DNA of 64,000 nt from Pelagibaculum spongiae. GTDB taxonomy: Bacteria; Pseudomonadota; Gammaproteobacteria; Enterobacterales; Pelagibaculaceae. Below are positions 8,758-17,222 of this stretch, in pieces. The stretch spans positions 1-64,000 of the forward strand of contig NZ_QDDL01000004.1 of the NCBI RefSeq assembly GCF_003097315.1, read 5' to 3'. Numbering within the stretch: position 1 is the first letter of the stretch; the number at the start of each line of letters is the position of its first letter. The notes beneath the pieces are model-generated. The model was not told where the DNA came from. It saw nothing but the letters and a program-made list of their open reading frames with translations, and did not search any database. The position numbers and the translations under genes are program-made.

Positions 8758-8882
8758 AAGGTTCCGAGTAATTTTAAATTTCCGAGTCCCTTAATTCAGT
8801 ATGGTTGCATTTAAAATGCAAGGGATGCAATTTTAATTGCAGTGAATGCCAGTTTTTTTTGTGGTTATTTAAGTTGTTAGAA

Positions 8883-8952
8883 TTATTGGAGTTATTGGAG
8901 TTATTGGAGTTATTGGAGTTATTGGAGTTGTTGGAGTTGTTGGAGTTATTGG
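8883..8952 (+). repeat. 9-bp tandem repeat (TTATTGGAG)n
   Basis: Five copies of TTATTGGAG, two of TTGTTGGAG and a partial copy. Both strands are open across it (Leu-Leu-Glu or Asn-Asn-Ser codons), but this is a consequence of the repeat; no ribosome site or flanking coding signal supports a gene. Confidence 0.85.
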
Positions 8953-9179
8953 TTGGAGGAGTATTTAAAGTCATAAGTGGTATGCAGTATTTGTTTTTAC
9001 AAATGTCATTCAGCATCAAAGATGCTCAGTTTAGTATCTTGGCGTATTACAATATTTATTAGAATAGCTTGCAATATTAGCTGCCATGATATTTTTTTCT
9101 TGTAGAAAACTCGGCGCAACTCAGTGCATTTCAATGCAATCCAGTTAATTTAAATAAATCAAAGGTTCTGCGCTAAATC

Positions 9180-9540
9180 GCAATCCAATAGGTGTTTCAG
9201 TGATAATGATGTCAACAGATGATGCAGGTGAATTGGTTTTTTTTGGCAATGAGTGAGTTCTGCTGGAGGGTTGGTTTTTTAGTCCATTGTTTAATTTGTT
9301 AAAAAGCATTGTGGCAACGTTAAGGTGACGAATTAACGTGTAAAAAATTTGACGAAAAAGGATAGAATCGGCATCCTAGAGTAAAGCGTCTTAATGGCAG
9401 TCATGCTAGCAATTAATGTAAGGAGGTTGATTTCTTTTAGTGAATTATTTTATTCATCAATAAATATTGGGTCGGCATTAAAGTGATGAGTTAACGCGTA
9501 AATAATTTAACGAAAAAGATAAGGTCAAAATCTTGGCGCT
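9180..9540. repeat. Two successive copies of a module segment, gene-free
   Basis: A segment ending GTGACGAATTAACGTGTAAAAAATTTGACGAAAAAG (about 9240-9365; shown here in part as GACGAATTAACGTG) is repeated as GATGAGTTAACGCG with flanks at about 9415-9520. It is present once upstream of lipoprotein A (about 1880-1990). No gene is seen. Confidence 0.55.
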
Positions 9541-9628
9541 ACTAGCCGAGCCGTAGCTTGGCCTTTTTTGATTTATCTTCACAATGTCAAGACAGAAAAG
9601 CTGCAATGTCGAGTTTAAGCAATAAATA

Positions 9629-9763
9629 GAGCGTTATGGGGTATTAAAGCGCTACGATAGCGAAAGCAATGAATATTTAACAATTAAAGAATTAGCCGGT
9701 GAGAAAAAATATCTTGCAAGGCTGTTGCCTCTGGTGTCTTTCGTAGAAATTACGCTGACATAG
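9629..9763 (+). pseudogene. Relic of the small ORF upstream of lipoprotein B
   Basis: An open stretch of 44 codons ends at TAG 9761 and encodes SNEYLTIKELAG and KKYLARLLP. This parallels NECLKIKGLAN and QYLTRLLP in the 55-aa frame at 1996-2163. It lacks an ATG and follows an in-frame TAA, so it is probably not translated. Confidence 0.45.
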
Positions 9764-9850
9764 AGAGAGGCTTTGAATTCGTTCCTGACGAGGAATAAAT
9801 AATTAGAAACAGGGACGCCTTAACCTAACTCTTGTCGAGGAATAAACACG

Positions 9851-12115
9851 ATGAAAAACTTACTGTTGTTTTTAACAATCGGAATCCTATCCGTAGGATG
9901 CGATAATTACGCGGATGACGTGGAGGTCATAGACAGATCCACCATCGTAGAATCTTTTGAAAATACCAATTGGATGGCCGAGTTAACGCAAATTGACATT
10001 AAAGCGAGTGCTTCTCAATTTTCAAGTGCAGCAGAGCCTATGCCCGTCCCGGGACTTGTTACGTTAGGACCTAAATTTTCTAACGGAGACTATAGCCTTA
10101 TATTTTCACAGCATATAATAGACATGACTATTACGGCTGTTCTTGTAGATGAAACGGTATGGGTTGGAACAGGATACGACTCTCAAAACGTGATTGTTGT
10201 TAACGGTTCTCACTTAGTTCAAGCCGTATACTTCAAAGGTTATAATTCAGGTGGAGAGTTTGTTTCTGGAGATGTACAAGTTCTAGAAGCACTTCTCGCC
10301 GAGCAAGAAGTAGAAGTACAAGAAGAATTAAATGTGCTTAGACGCGGGGTTGATCCTGAAAGCGCTATCAGAACTAGTGATCAGTTTATAACTTCTATTA
10401 TTGTTAATCCATCTGCAGACTCTTGGTATGTTGAAGATGCGGCAGGTAATATAATCCAGATAAATAAACTAATTTGTGAAGATAGTGACTTCTTTGTTAT
10501 GTCTGTTACTGGTGCACCACAGAGTGGTGTGGCTGACCTTGGTTTTCAAAATGGTGCTTGGGGGCAGATATTTTGGGACGATACAGTTCGATGTGCTGGT
10601 GGATATTTCGTATCTGATGGTGATGGAACGGCAGGCTTGCAGTCTAGAATCCAAGCTTACATACAGTACTCAGATGCAGTTAATTACAAATTAGGATTTA
10701 CTCCTGAAAGCGCGATCACAACTAGTGAAGATTTCTTAAGTGCCATTAGCTCAGATGATGTAACTTCTTTATATGTTGAAGACACTTCAACAGATGACAT
10801 TATCCAAATAAATAAAATCTGTGAAGACAATGAAGACTTTGTTTTTTCTGTTGCAGGTACAGAACAGAATGGTTTTACCGATACTGGTATTAAGAATGGT
10901 CGTTTGGGATACATTCACTGGGACGGTGGCGTTCGATGTGTTGATGGCTATGTAATATTCGAAGCTGAAGGAACTGAAGGCTTACAATCTAGAATCCAAA
11001 CCTATATCCAAAACTTGAATGCAACTAACTTTAGATTAACAGTTGCACCAGAACCCGTTGCACCAGAACCCGTTGCGCCTACCTTGTCTAGAGACGGGTC
11101 TACTATTGAAAACGCTATCACAACGAATGAAGATTTCTTAATTGCAATAGATTTACCTGATGCAAACTCTTGGTATGTTGAAGATACAACAACAGGCAAC
11201 ATACTGCAGTTTAATAGATTTCCCTGTAGTAATGGTACGTTCGTTATGTATGTTACTGGTGCAGAAGATGATGGTGATACTACTATTCAAGATGGTCGCT
11301 GGGTAGAGATAAATCGGACCGGTGAAAGTCGATGTGATATTAGACGGGTCGAATTAGAATATCCAGGAACTGCTGGCTTACAGTTCCGAATAAGTGCTTT
11401 CGTTGCAAGCACAGATGCAACTAACTTTAGACCAGGCTTTACGGTTGAAAGCGCTATCACAACGAATGAAGATTTCTTAATTGCAATAGATTTACCTAGT
11501 GCAAACTCTTGGTATGTTGAAGATACAACAACAGGCAACATACTGCAGTTTAATAGATTTCCTTGTAGTAATGGTACGTTTGTTATGTATGTTACTGGTG
11601 CAGAAGATGATGGTGATACTACTATTCAAGATGGTCGCTGGGCAGAGATAAATCAGACCGGTGGAAATCGATGTGATATTAGACGGGTCGAATTAGAATA
11701 TCTAGGAACTGCTGGCTTACAATTCCGAATAAGTGCTTTCGTTGCACGCACAGATGCAACTAACTTTAGACCAGGCTTTGCGGTGGAAAGTGCTATCACA
11801 ACGAGTGAAGACTTTTTAACTGCTATCGAAGCAGGTGCAACTTCTTTATATGTTGAAGACACTTCAACAGGTGACATCATCCAGGTAAATAGAGGGTGTG
11901 ATTATAATAATTCCGTCACTTTATCTGTTACGGGTGCAAGTGCAGGTGGAGACACTGTTGTTTCGAATGGTGTTTGGGGTGGTATAGTTTGGGACAACCT
12001 ACATGGAGGTCGATGTGCTGCTGGCGTTATTGACTTATATAGTGCCGGAACCATAGGGATGCAGGAAAGAATTCAGCTTTACATAGTGCTCACAGATGCA
12101 ACTAACTTTAGATAA
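9851..12115 (+). CDS. Secreted lipoprotein with five paired-cysteine repeat domains (copy B)
   Basis: Paralogue of the lipoprotein at 2269, of unknown function. The signal MKNLLLFLTIGILSVGC has a lipobox-like SVG|C (Cys17) followed by Asp; in enterobacteria Asp at +2 favours inner-membrane retention, and whether that rule applies here is unknown. The N-terminal domain (about 60-150) matches copy A. Five domains of about 113 aa follow (about 170-283, 284-395, 412-525, 526-638, 639-754), with the SWYVEDTTTGNI.Q.N motif and two cysteines each (for example NRFPC and SRC). An Ala-Pro-Glu-Pro-Val linker sits at about 397-410. Domains 3 and 4 are near-identical. The ribosome site GTCGAGGAATAAACACG precedes ATG. 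Unlike copy A, it stops cleanly at a domain end (DATNFR-stop). Confidence 0.85.
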   Translation: MKNLLLFLTIGILSVGCDNYADDVEVIDRSTIVESFENTNWMAELTQIDIKASASQFSSAAEPMPVPGLVTLGPKFSNGDYSLIFSQHIIDMTITAVLVDETVWVGTGYDSQNVIVVNGSHLVQAVYFKGYNSGGEFVSGDVQVLEALLAEQEVEVQEELNVLRRGVDPESAIRTSDQFITSIIVNPSADSWYVEDAAGNIIQINKLICEDSDFFVMSVTGAPQSGVADLGFQNGAWGQIFWDDTVRCAGGYFVSDGDGTAGLQSRIQAYIQYSDAVNYKLGFTPESAITTSEDFLSAISSDDVTSLYVEDTSTDDIIQINKICEDNEDFVFSVAGTEQNGFTDTGIKNGRLGYIHWDGGVRCVDGYVIFEAEGTEGLQSRIQTYIQNLNATNFRLTVAPEPVAPEPVAPTLSRDGSTIENAITTNEDFLIAIDLPDANSWYVEDTTTGNILQFNRFPCSNGTFVMYVTGAEDDGDTTIQDGRWVEINRTGESRCDIRRVELEYPGTAGLQFRISAFVASTDATNFRPGFTVESAITTNEDFLIAIDLPSANSWYVEDTTTGNILQFNRFPCSNGTFVMYVTGAEDDGDTTIQDGRWAEINQTGGNRCDIRRVELEYLGTAGLQFRISAFVARTDATNFRPGFAVESAITTSEDFLTAIEAGATSLYVEDTSTGDIIQVNRGCDYNNSVTLSVTGASAGGDTVVSNGVWGGIVWDNLHGGRCAAGVIDLYSAGTIGMQERIQLYIVLTDATNFR
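11105..11780 (+). repeat. 339-bp in-gene tandem duplication in lipoprotein B
   Basis: The stretch starting near 11121 (CAACGAATGAAGATTTC) recurs at 11460, 339 bp or 113 codons later, with few differences. It is a single-domain duplication, distinct from the two-domain duplication in copy A. Confidence 0.9.
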
Positions 12116-12189
12116 ACAATAACGCCACCCAATATATTGTTTATACCTGTCAAAAAACATTTGAATCCTCATGCGGTTGCCATTGATTT

Positions 12190-12530
12190 AATCTTTGGCA
12201 ACCGTTTTTTTTTCAGGAACGGCACTTGAAAAAAATGTCATTTCCACATCATGCCAGCACCCAGAGTTATTCTTTACAATCTAAAAGAAAATCTCTCCCT
12301 TTTTTTAGCGATTAAAAATTGAGGCCGACGCAAGCTAGTGGGTTAGCGCCACGAGCGGTCGCAGCAAAGTGATAGCCAGTGTTTAGCAGCTTGCCTATGT
12401 AATAGGTAATGCGCTGAACCTCAGGCAGTTGTGATCGAGTCAATCGACAAACTGAGGCTTGACGACAGCGAACACAAGAGGCAGGAAAACAACCGTCCTC
12501 TTGATGCTTTTTTTATTGAGTAGGTTTAAA
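12190..12530 (+). pseudogene. Internally deleted transposase element keeping both ends
   Basis: The left part (CAGGAACGGCACTTGAAAAA from about 12214, through the start codon region to about 12295) matches bases 7-95 of the window. It then jumps at about 12305 to the C-terminal part of the transposase (GATTAAAAATTGAGGCCGACGC, CGAGCGGTCGCAGC, GCGCTGAACCTC, AACAACCGTCCTCTTGATGC). About 850 bp of the gene body is missing, while both termini are preserved. Confidence 0.85.
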
Positions 12531-12750
12531 TCAGAAGCAATTTTAATAACCGATATTAATCTAGTTTTCGTCGTAGCATTAATTCAATGGAATTTCATTC
12601 GAAGCGATTGCCAGTATTTTGTGGTTATCCCAGTCATGAGAGTTTTTGATTGAGAGATAATTAAAATCATGGATGGCGTGCTGCATCTTATATATTCCGA
12701 AATGCTTCTTAGGGCGCTTATAACGCCCTTTGCGATGCCGGGAAAATAAT
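12531..12750. other. Conserved flank of the transposase unit
   Basis: No gene. Contains one copy of the GGATGGCGTGCTGC core at about 12671 and matches 5701-5960. Confidence 0.55.
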
Positions 12751-12792
12751 AAAAAAACCCCTAAGATTCTAAAAAGATTCTTAGGGGTTTTG
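12751..12792 (-). terminator. Rho-independent terminator of the 320-aa gene (copy B)
   Basis: The same 13-bp stem as copy A (12754-12766 pairing with 12779-12791; AAAACCCCTAAGA) is followed on the minus strand by a T-run. It lies 13 bp past the stop codon of the minus-strand gene. Confidence 0.9.
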
Positions 12793-12804
12793 TTTAGTTT
12801 TTGT

Positions 12805-13767
12805 TTAATTTTGCGAGGTGATACCCGCGTTAGCTGCTGCTATTGCAACGGCCGCACGAGCTTCAGCGGCTACTGCGATTGATTGATTGAGCGCATTTGA
12901 TAGTACAAGATATTCTTCTGTATTTGAGATAACTGCTTCTACATTTAAATGCCTACCCATGAAGCGATCAAAAGATGAAACAAATCTTAATTCGCGGCCT
13001 ACGATGAGATCTTGGAGGCGTAAATTCAATCCTCGGATGCTAATACCCAATGGTAGTGGATCGTTAAAACCAACACCATAGTAATCTTTAATGAGTGCGC
13101 GGTATTGGTTTTGACCTTCAACGTTCCTAGCTTGTTGAGCCTCTACGAATGAATTAGTCCAGCCATAAATCGTTTTAAGGTCCTTTACGAGAGAGGCTGT
13201 GGTGTCGAGGTTAGGGTAAAAGTGGTTGAGTTGATTGCGATTTATGTAGCCAGCTGTTTCTGCTGTTTCTACAGTGCTCCTTGTTTCGCCTGTAGCGTAT
13301 TTAACCCATTCTACTGCTCGTAAGCCTGGGCCTGCTGACCATCCGATTCGAGCTGAATTAACTTTAGCTCGTACATCATTATCAGCAAGCGCTAAAGTAG
13401 CCAAGGCTTCATTATAAATAGCTAAGTAGTCTATTGCTATTATTGGTTCTACACCATCGAGCAATGTTGTTGCTGAGACTGCAGTGGACAAATTAGTGAT
13501 GGTTAATGGGTTGAATACCGATGTGTAATCAGTACCATCTCCAATTCCAGAAGTGTTCAAACAAAGATGCGCGAGATCCCCAAAGCTTTCGCAGCCAATA
13601 GCTGAAGCATTAGCTGCGGCCCATTCCTGTAGTTCTTGAATTTCTAAATGAATTGTTTCCATATTACTTGCAAATGATCTCAATTCATCTGATGGAACAG
13701 GTGGAGGTGAAGCTATCGCAACAGTTGAAGATGCGATCAACGTTAAGGATGCTAAAAGAGTTTTCAT
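12805..13767 (-). CDS. Secreted 320-aa protein of unknown function (copy B)
   Basis: Paralogue of 6003-6965 with identical length and an identical layout: signal peptide MKTLLASLTLIASSTVAIA ending A-I-A, mature start SPPPVPSDELRSF, paired cysteines (IGCESFGDLAHLCLN), and the ETAETAGY and YGWTNSFVEAQQ blocks. Retention of full length without indels or stops in both copies, while the surrounding DNA decays, suggests that both are under selection. Convergent with lipoprotein B. Family unrecognised; an enzymatic role is neither shown nor excluded. Confidence 0.85.
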   Translation of the reverse strand: MKTLLASLTLIASSTVAIASPPPVPSDELRSFASNMETIHLEIQELQEWAAANASAIGCESFGDLAHLCLNTSGIGDGTDYTSVFNPLTITNLSTAVSATTLLDGVEPIIAIDYLAIYNEALATLALADNDVRAKVNSARIGWSAGPGLRAVEWVKYATGETRSTVETAETAGYINRNQLNHFYPNLDTTASLVKDLKTIYGWTNSFVEAQQARNVEGQNQYRALIKDYYGVGFNDPLPLGISIRGLNLRLQDLIVGRELRFVSSFDRFMGRHLNVEAVISNTEEYLVLSNALNQSIAVAAEARAAVAIAAANAGITSQN

Positions 13768-14110
13768 TATGCGATTCCTTGTATTTATATAGAGTGAATT
13801 AGAAGCCTGTGATCCTGAAAAAGATAATAGACTTCGATATCAACAGTCGGTGATTATCTTTTAGACTCGCAAAGGTCTGAAAAATTGTATCGATTTAATT
13901 TTTATTTCGATACGCATTGTAGGCAGCGAGATCACTAATTATATTCAGTGGCGTTTCAATTGAGATGTGAAATCAACAGTTTCAGTGTACTGATCCAAGT
14001 CAGTGTCGTCGTGCTATTGGAGTTGCTGCTCAGATGAACCGCAAAAATATTAGGGTGAACGTACAATAAACATTAAAGAATAGGCTTTTTTCAATTTTAG
14101 TGTTTAGAAA
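13768..14110 (-). promoter_or_regulatory. Conserved upstream region of the 320-aa gene (copy B)
   Basis: Matches 6966-7330, including TACTGATCCAAGTCAGTG near 13986 and GAAAAATTGTATCGATTTA near 13877. A promoter is probably located here; its exact position is not assigned. Confidence 0.4.
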
Positions 14111-14359
14111 TATTGCTGACTAATGCTCTCAAATGTTTTTCAAATATCGAATGATTACGTTAAAAAATAAAATCACTTACTCACTAAATAAAAGCTAGTT
14201 GATGAGTGTTTGTCGTATTTTAAAGAAACGACCTGCCAGTAACATGCTGAAAAATATATTAAAAATAAAGTAGGAACAGATTTTTTAGTTTGTTGGTATA
14301 AATGATGGTTTTATTATTTATGATGTGCTCTACCGAGCATTTTAAAGAATACGCACACA

Positions 14360-14660
14360 ACAGCTTGCTTAGTGAGTCATTGGCTTGGTTCAAATATAAA
14401 TTAGAAAAAAAATTACTAGCCATAGCGTTTGATGAAAAAGTTACAGTAAATCATAAAATGAAAATAACACGCAGGTAAGGCACACACTGAATATTTGCTG
14501 TTGGGCGAATTAATTTGAATTGGAGTGGTTGTCAGTAAATGAAATAATTGATACACAATATAATGTCATTGCTTGGTGTAATTCTAGATCACGTGTTGAA
14601 CTGTCAAAAGCATACATTAAAGCGGGTGAAATTATTTGCTGTCAGTAAAAGGTAATCATT
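14360..14660 (+). pseudogene. Decayed reading frame shared by both modules (copy B)
   Basis: Counterpart of 7770-8095. Codons spell LSESLAWFKYKLE near 14368 and EWLSVNEIIDTQ, RVELSKAYIKAGEI near 14525-14640, ending in a frameshift and stop. The frame has no credible start. Unknown protein relic. Confidence 0.4.
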
Positions 14661-14757
14661 TTAAGTTGTATAGATACGTTTTTTTTATTTAATAAGGGGA
14701 GGCTTTGAAAAATAAATAGCTTTTAGCTTCAATCAGCACGTTGCTTAAAGAAGTTTC

Positions 14758-14780
14758 CAGCTAAAGCTAAAGCTAAAGCC
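14758..14780 (+). repeat. Short AGCTAA tandem repeat
   Basis: Three to four copies of AGCTAA lie at what appears to be the right-hand edge of the duplicated module. Confidence 0.6.
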
Positions 14781-14844
14781 TGTGCCTTAGTAATGATTCC
14801 TCCAAGCTAAATCCCGATCCATCGTCCCATCTGATTATTACTAG

Positions 14845-15036
14845 TGCCGATGTGCAGGCAAAGCGCTGATGGATAAAGCGCAATCGCTTCACTGTGATCT
14901 GACCGTTGAAGTGATAAAGGCCAATGCAATCTTTCGTAATTTTTACTCGAAGTACGGCTTTGAATGTGTCAATGAATTACTCCATCAGTTGACGGAGCAG
15001 ATTGCGCTGCAGCTTAAATTTACCGCCAAGTCATAA
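14845..15036 (+). pseudogene. GNAT acetyltransferase, C-terminal fragment
   Basis: The frame ending at TAA 15034 encodes RCAGKALMDKAQ, which fits the acetyl-CoA-binding motif A (R-x-x-G-x-A). It continues LTVEVIKANAIFRNFYSKYGFE, the usual 'N..A..FY.K.GF' end of GNAT N-acetyltransferases (quoted here only in part: NAIFRNFYSKYGF). An internal ATG at 14869 would give 55 aa. The N-terminal half is missing and a stop lies just upstream. It is probably a backbone gene truncated at the edge of the duplicated island. Confidence 0.75.
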
Positions 15037-15413
15037 TTCGACTAATTCATTCTTGTTTAGCGCTGTTGACAGAGGGGCTGGCAATCGGGCTCTCTGGGCG
15101 CTTAGTAAAGCCGGTCCTCAATTTAAATCGGTAAGTTGTGACGAGTGGTGAGGCAGATTGATCTCAAAACAGATAGCAGTCGAATCATCGAAAATAATCA
15201 CAGGAAACCCTAGCTAGCTACGCAATGGGTTCTCTTAATAGTTGCTGTTATACTGCCGGCGTTGTTTCCCCCTGATTACCTAATACCCGTTGTACTCGGC
15301 GGTGCAGAGGCCTTGGCTCACACGCTCATCCCAATCGCTTACTGCTGTAAGCACACGGGTTTGGTAGGTTCGCCGCATGACTGCATCCCACAGTATTTTG
15401 GGAATATATCGAG
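15037..15413 (+). promoter_or_regulatory. Intergenic region with a possible helicase promoter
   Basis: No gene is supported. TGTTATACT at 15246-15254 resembles an extended -10 element (TG-n-TATACT) without a good -35. It could drive the helicase, whose start is about 160 bp further on. Weak evidence. Confidence 0.3.
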
Positions 15414-16646
15414 ATGTTATCTATGTCATTTTCAAAGCTTGGATTGTGCGACCCTATTATTAAGGCCGTGACTAACTTGGGCTATACCGAGCCTACGGCG
15501 GTTCAGAAACAAGCGATCCCTGCGATCTTATTAGGTAAAAATGTCCTTGCGGCTTCGCAGACCGGCACCGGTAAAACGGCCAGTTTTGTATTGCCGCTGT
15601 TGGAAAAATTAAATCAAGACAGAAAGTTAAGAGGGAAGCGGATACGTGCGCTGATTGTTACGCCAACCCGTGAATTAGCGGTGCAGGTTGAGGCCAGCGT
15701 TGCTCAATACAGCAAGTATCTCAAACTGAGTTCAATGGCGATGTACGGCGGTGTTGATTCAGAGCAGCAAAAACAACGCTTGATCGAAGGTGTTGAAATT
15801 TTAGTTGCCACGCCAGGCCGACTATTGGATATGGCACATCAACGAGCGCTGTATTTTGATGAGCTTGAAGTGCTGGTGTTAGATGAAGCCGATAGAATGC
15901 TCGATATGGGCTTTATTGATGACATTAAAAATATCATCGAACGGCTTCCTGTTAAGCGCCAGAACCTATTGTTTTCGGCGACCTTAAACGATGAAGTGCG
16001 TAAACTAGCCGATGGTTTTTCCGGTGATGGTTTCGATAGCAAGTCGTTATATGATGATCTAGAAGAGATCACCATCTCACCTAAATCGACCGCAGCAGAA
16101 AGTATTAATCAGTGGCTAATCACCATTGATAAAGATACTAAATCTACCTTGCTGAGCCATCTGATTCTGGAGCGAAAATGGAATCAGGCGCTGATTTTCA
16201 TCGAGACCAAGCATGGTGCTGCAAAGCTGGTTAGCCAGTTAGAAAAACGCGGAATTAAAGCTGATTGCATTCATGGTGATAGAAGCCAGGTGATGCGTGA
16301 AAAAACCTTGGCTGATTTTAAATCAGGTGCATTGCAGTATTTAGTCTCGACCGGCGTTGCTGCCCGAGGGATTGATATTGGCGCGCTAGAGCGAGTGGTC
16401 AATTACGATTTGCCGTTTAAGCCAGAAGAATATATTCACCGTATTGGTCGTACCGGCCGAGCGGGTGCTACAGGTGAGGCAATTTCATTTGTCGCGATGG
16501 GGGATTTCAAAAACCTATGTGCGATTGAAAGTCGCCTAGACCATGTTATTCAGCGTAAAGAAATTGAAGGCTTTACCGTACGAAAAACTGTGCCGGTATC
16601 TATTTTGAATTATGTGCCTAAAAGCAAACGGCCTGAAAATCGTTGA
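15414..16646 (+). CDS. rhlE: DEAD-box ATP-dependent RNA helicase, RhlE-like
   Basis: An ATP-dependent RNA-unwinding enzyme, cytoplasmic. All family motifs are present in order: the Q motif (FSKLG..., GYTEPTAVQKQAIP, 23-36), motif I ASQTGTGKT (47-55), motif Ia PTRELA (84-89), motif II DEAD (157-160), motif III SAT (188-190), motif V STGVAARGIDIG and motif VI HRIGRTGRAG. At 410 aa, with no long basic C-terminal tail, it resembles the shorter RhlE/SrmB-type helicases involved in ribosome assembly or RNA turnover. ATG at 15423 (MSFSKLG) is a more typical RhlE start than ATG 15414 and has GAG about 9 nt upstream. The exact subfamily is less certain than DEAD-box membership. Confidence 0.93.
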   Translation: MLSMSFSKLGLCDPIIKAVTNLGYTEPTAVQKQAIPAILLGKNVLAASQTGTGKTASFVLPLLEKLNQDRKLRGKRIRALIVTPTRELAVQVEASVAQYSKYLKLSSMAMYGGVDSEQQKQRLIEGVEILVATPGRLLDMAHQRALYFDELEVLVLDEADRMLDMGFIDDIKNIIERLPVKRQNLLFSATLNDEVRKLADGFSGDGFDSKSLYDDLEEITISPKSTAAESINQWLITIDKDTKSTLLSHLILERKWNQALIFIETKHGAAKLVSQLEKRGIKADCIHGDRSQVMREKTLADFKSGALQYLVSTGVAARGIDIGALERVVNYDLPFKPEEYIHRIGRTGRAGATGEAISFVAMGDFKNLCAIESRLDHVIQRKEIEGFTVRKTVPVSILNYVPKSKRPENR

Positions 16647-16761
16647 ACGCATTAGGTTAAACATAAAAATTAGAATTTTTAGGTTGATCAATGATGTGGT
16701 TGGTTAACGGGTTATCAATTCTAAGCGTTGTAAAATCTATTAATTGTTCTGAGCGCTAACT

Positions 16762-16881
16762 GTAGGTTGTGTCGAGGCTACGACGAGCCACAACAAATTT
16801 GTTTTGAAGAAAAAGTATATATTGCAGTTCACAGGTATTGATGAGAAACGTTGTGGTTCGCTGACGCTCAACACAACCTAC
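16762..16881. repeat. Inverted pair of GTAGGTTGTGT repeats (REP/BIME-like)
   Basis: GTAGGTTGTGTCGAG followed by CGAGCCACAAC (16762-16795) is faced by the inverted counterpart GTTGTGGTTCG ... CTCAACACAACCTAC (16850-16881). It resembles the widespread REP-type sequence with a GTAGGTTG...CAACCTAC end. It lies downstream of the helicase gene. Confidence 0.75.
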
Positions 16882-16935
16882 TAAAGCCTTACAATCTAAT
16901 GTAGTTAATTATTAAATTCTAAGTTTGCTAAGAAG

Positions 16936-16964
16936 GGCTGATCTTGTATAGATCGGCCTTTTTT
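16936..16964 (+). terminator. Rho-independent terminator
   Basis: GGCTGATCT pairs with AGATCGGCC (one G-T) around a TGTAT loop and is followed by six Ts. It is about 290 bp after the helicase, beyond the REP-like pair. Confidence 0.8.
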
Positions 16965-17222
16965 ATGGGTGGATTATTATTTTAGCGATGATATGCCTTC
17001 GTTTTTAGCAAAAGCTGAAGGGCTTTTGTGATGATCTCGAATGGCGCCTTATCTGTGCATGCTCACCGATAGCGGTAGTGGAATGAATGTTACGGGCGAA
17101 AGCAATCATTGCAAGAGAGGCGCGATCATTTCTTATCGGGTTTCCTGCTAAGCTATTCGTGAGTTTCACTTTAAGCATCTTTTGCATGGCAGTTCTGTCA
17201 TGAGAAATATTCGAGGCAAGGT

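Noticed and set aside
8774..9062. Open frames on both strands across the 9-bp repeat
   Set aside because: They exist because the repeat has no stop in these frames; there is no ribosome site, no conserved flank and the protein would be pure low complexity.
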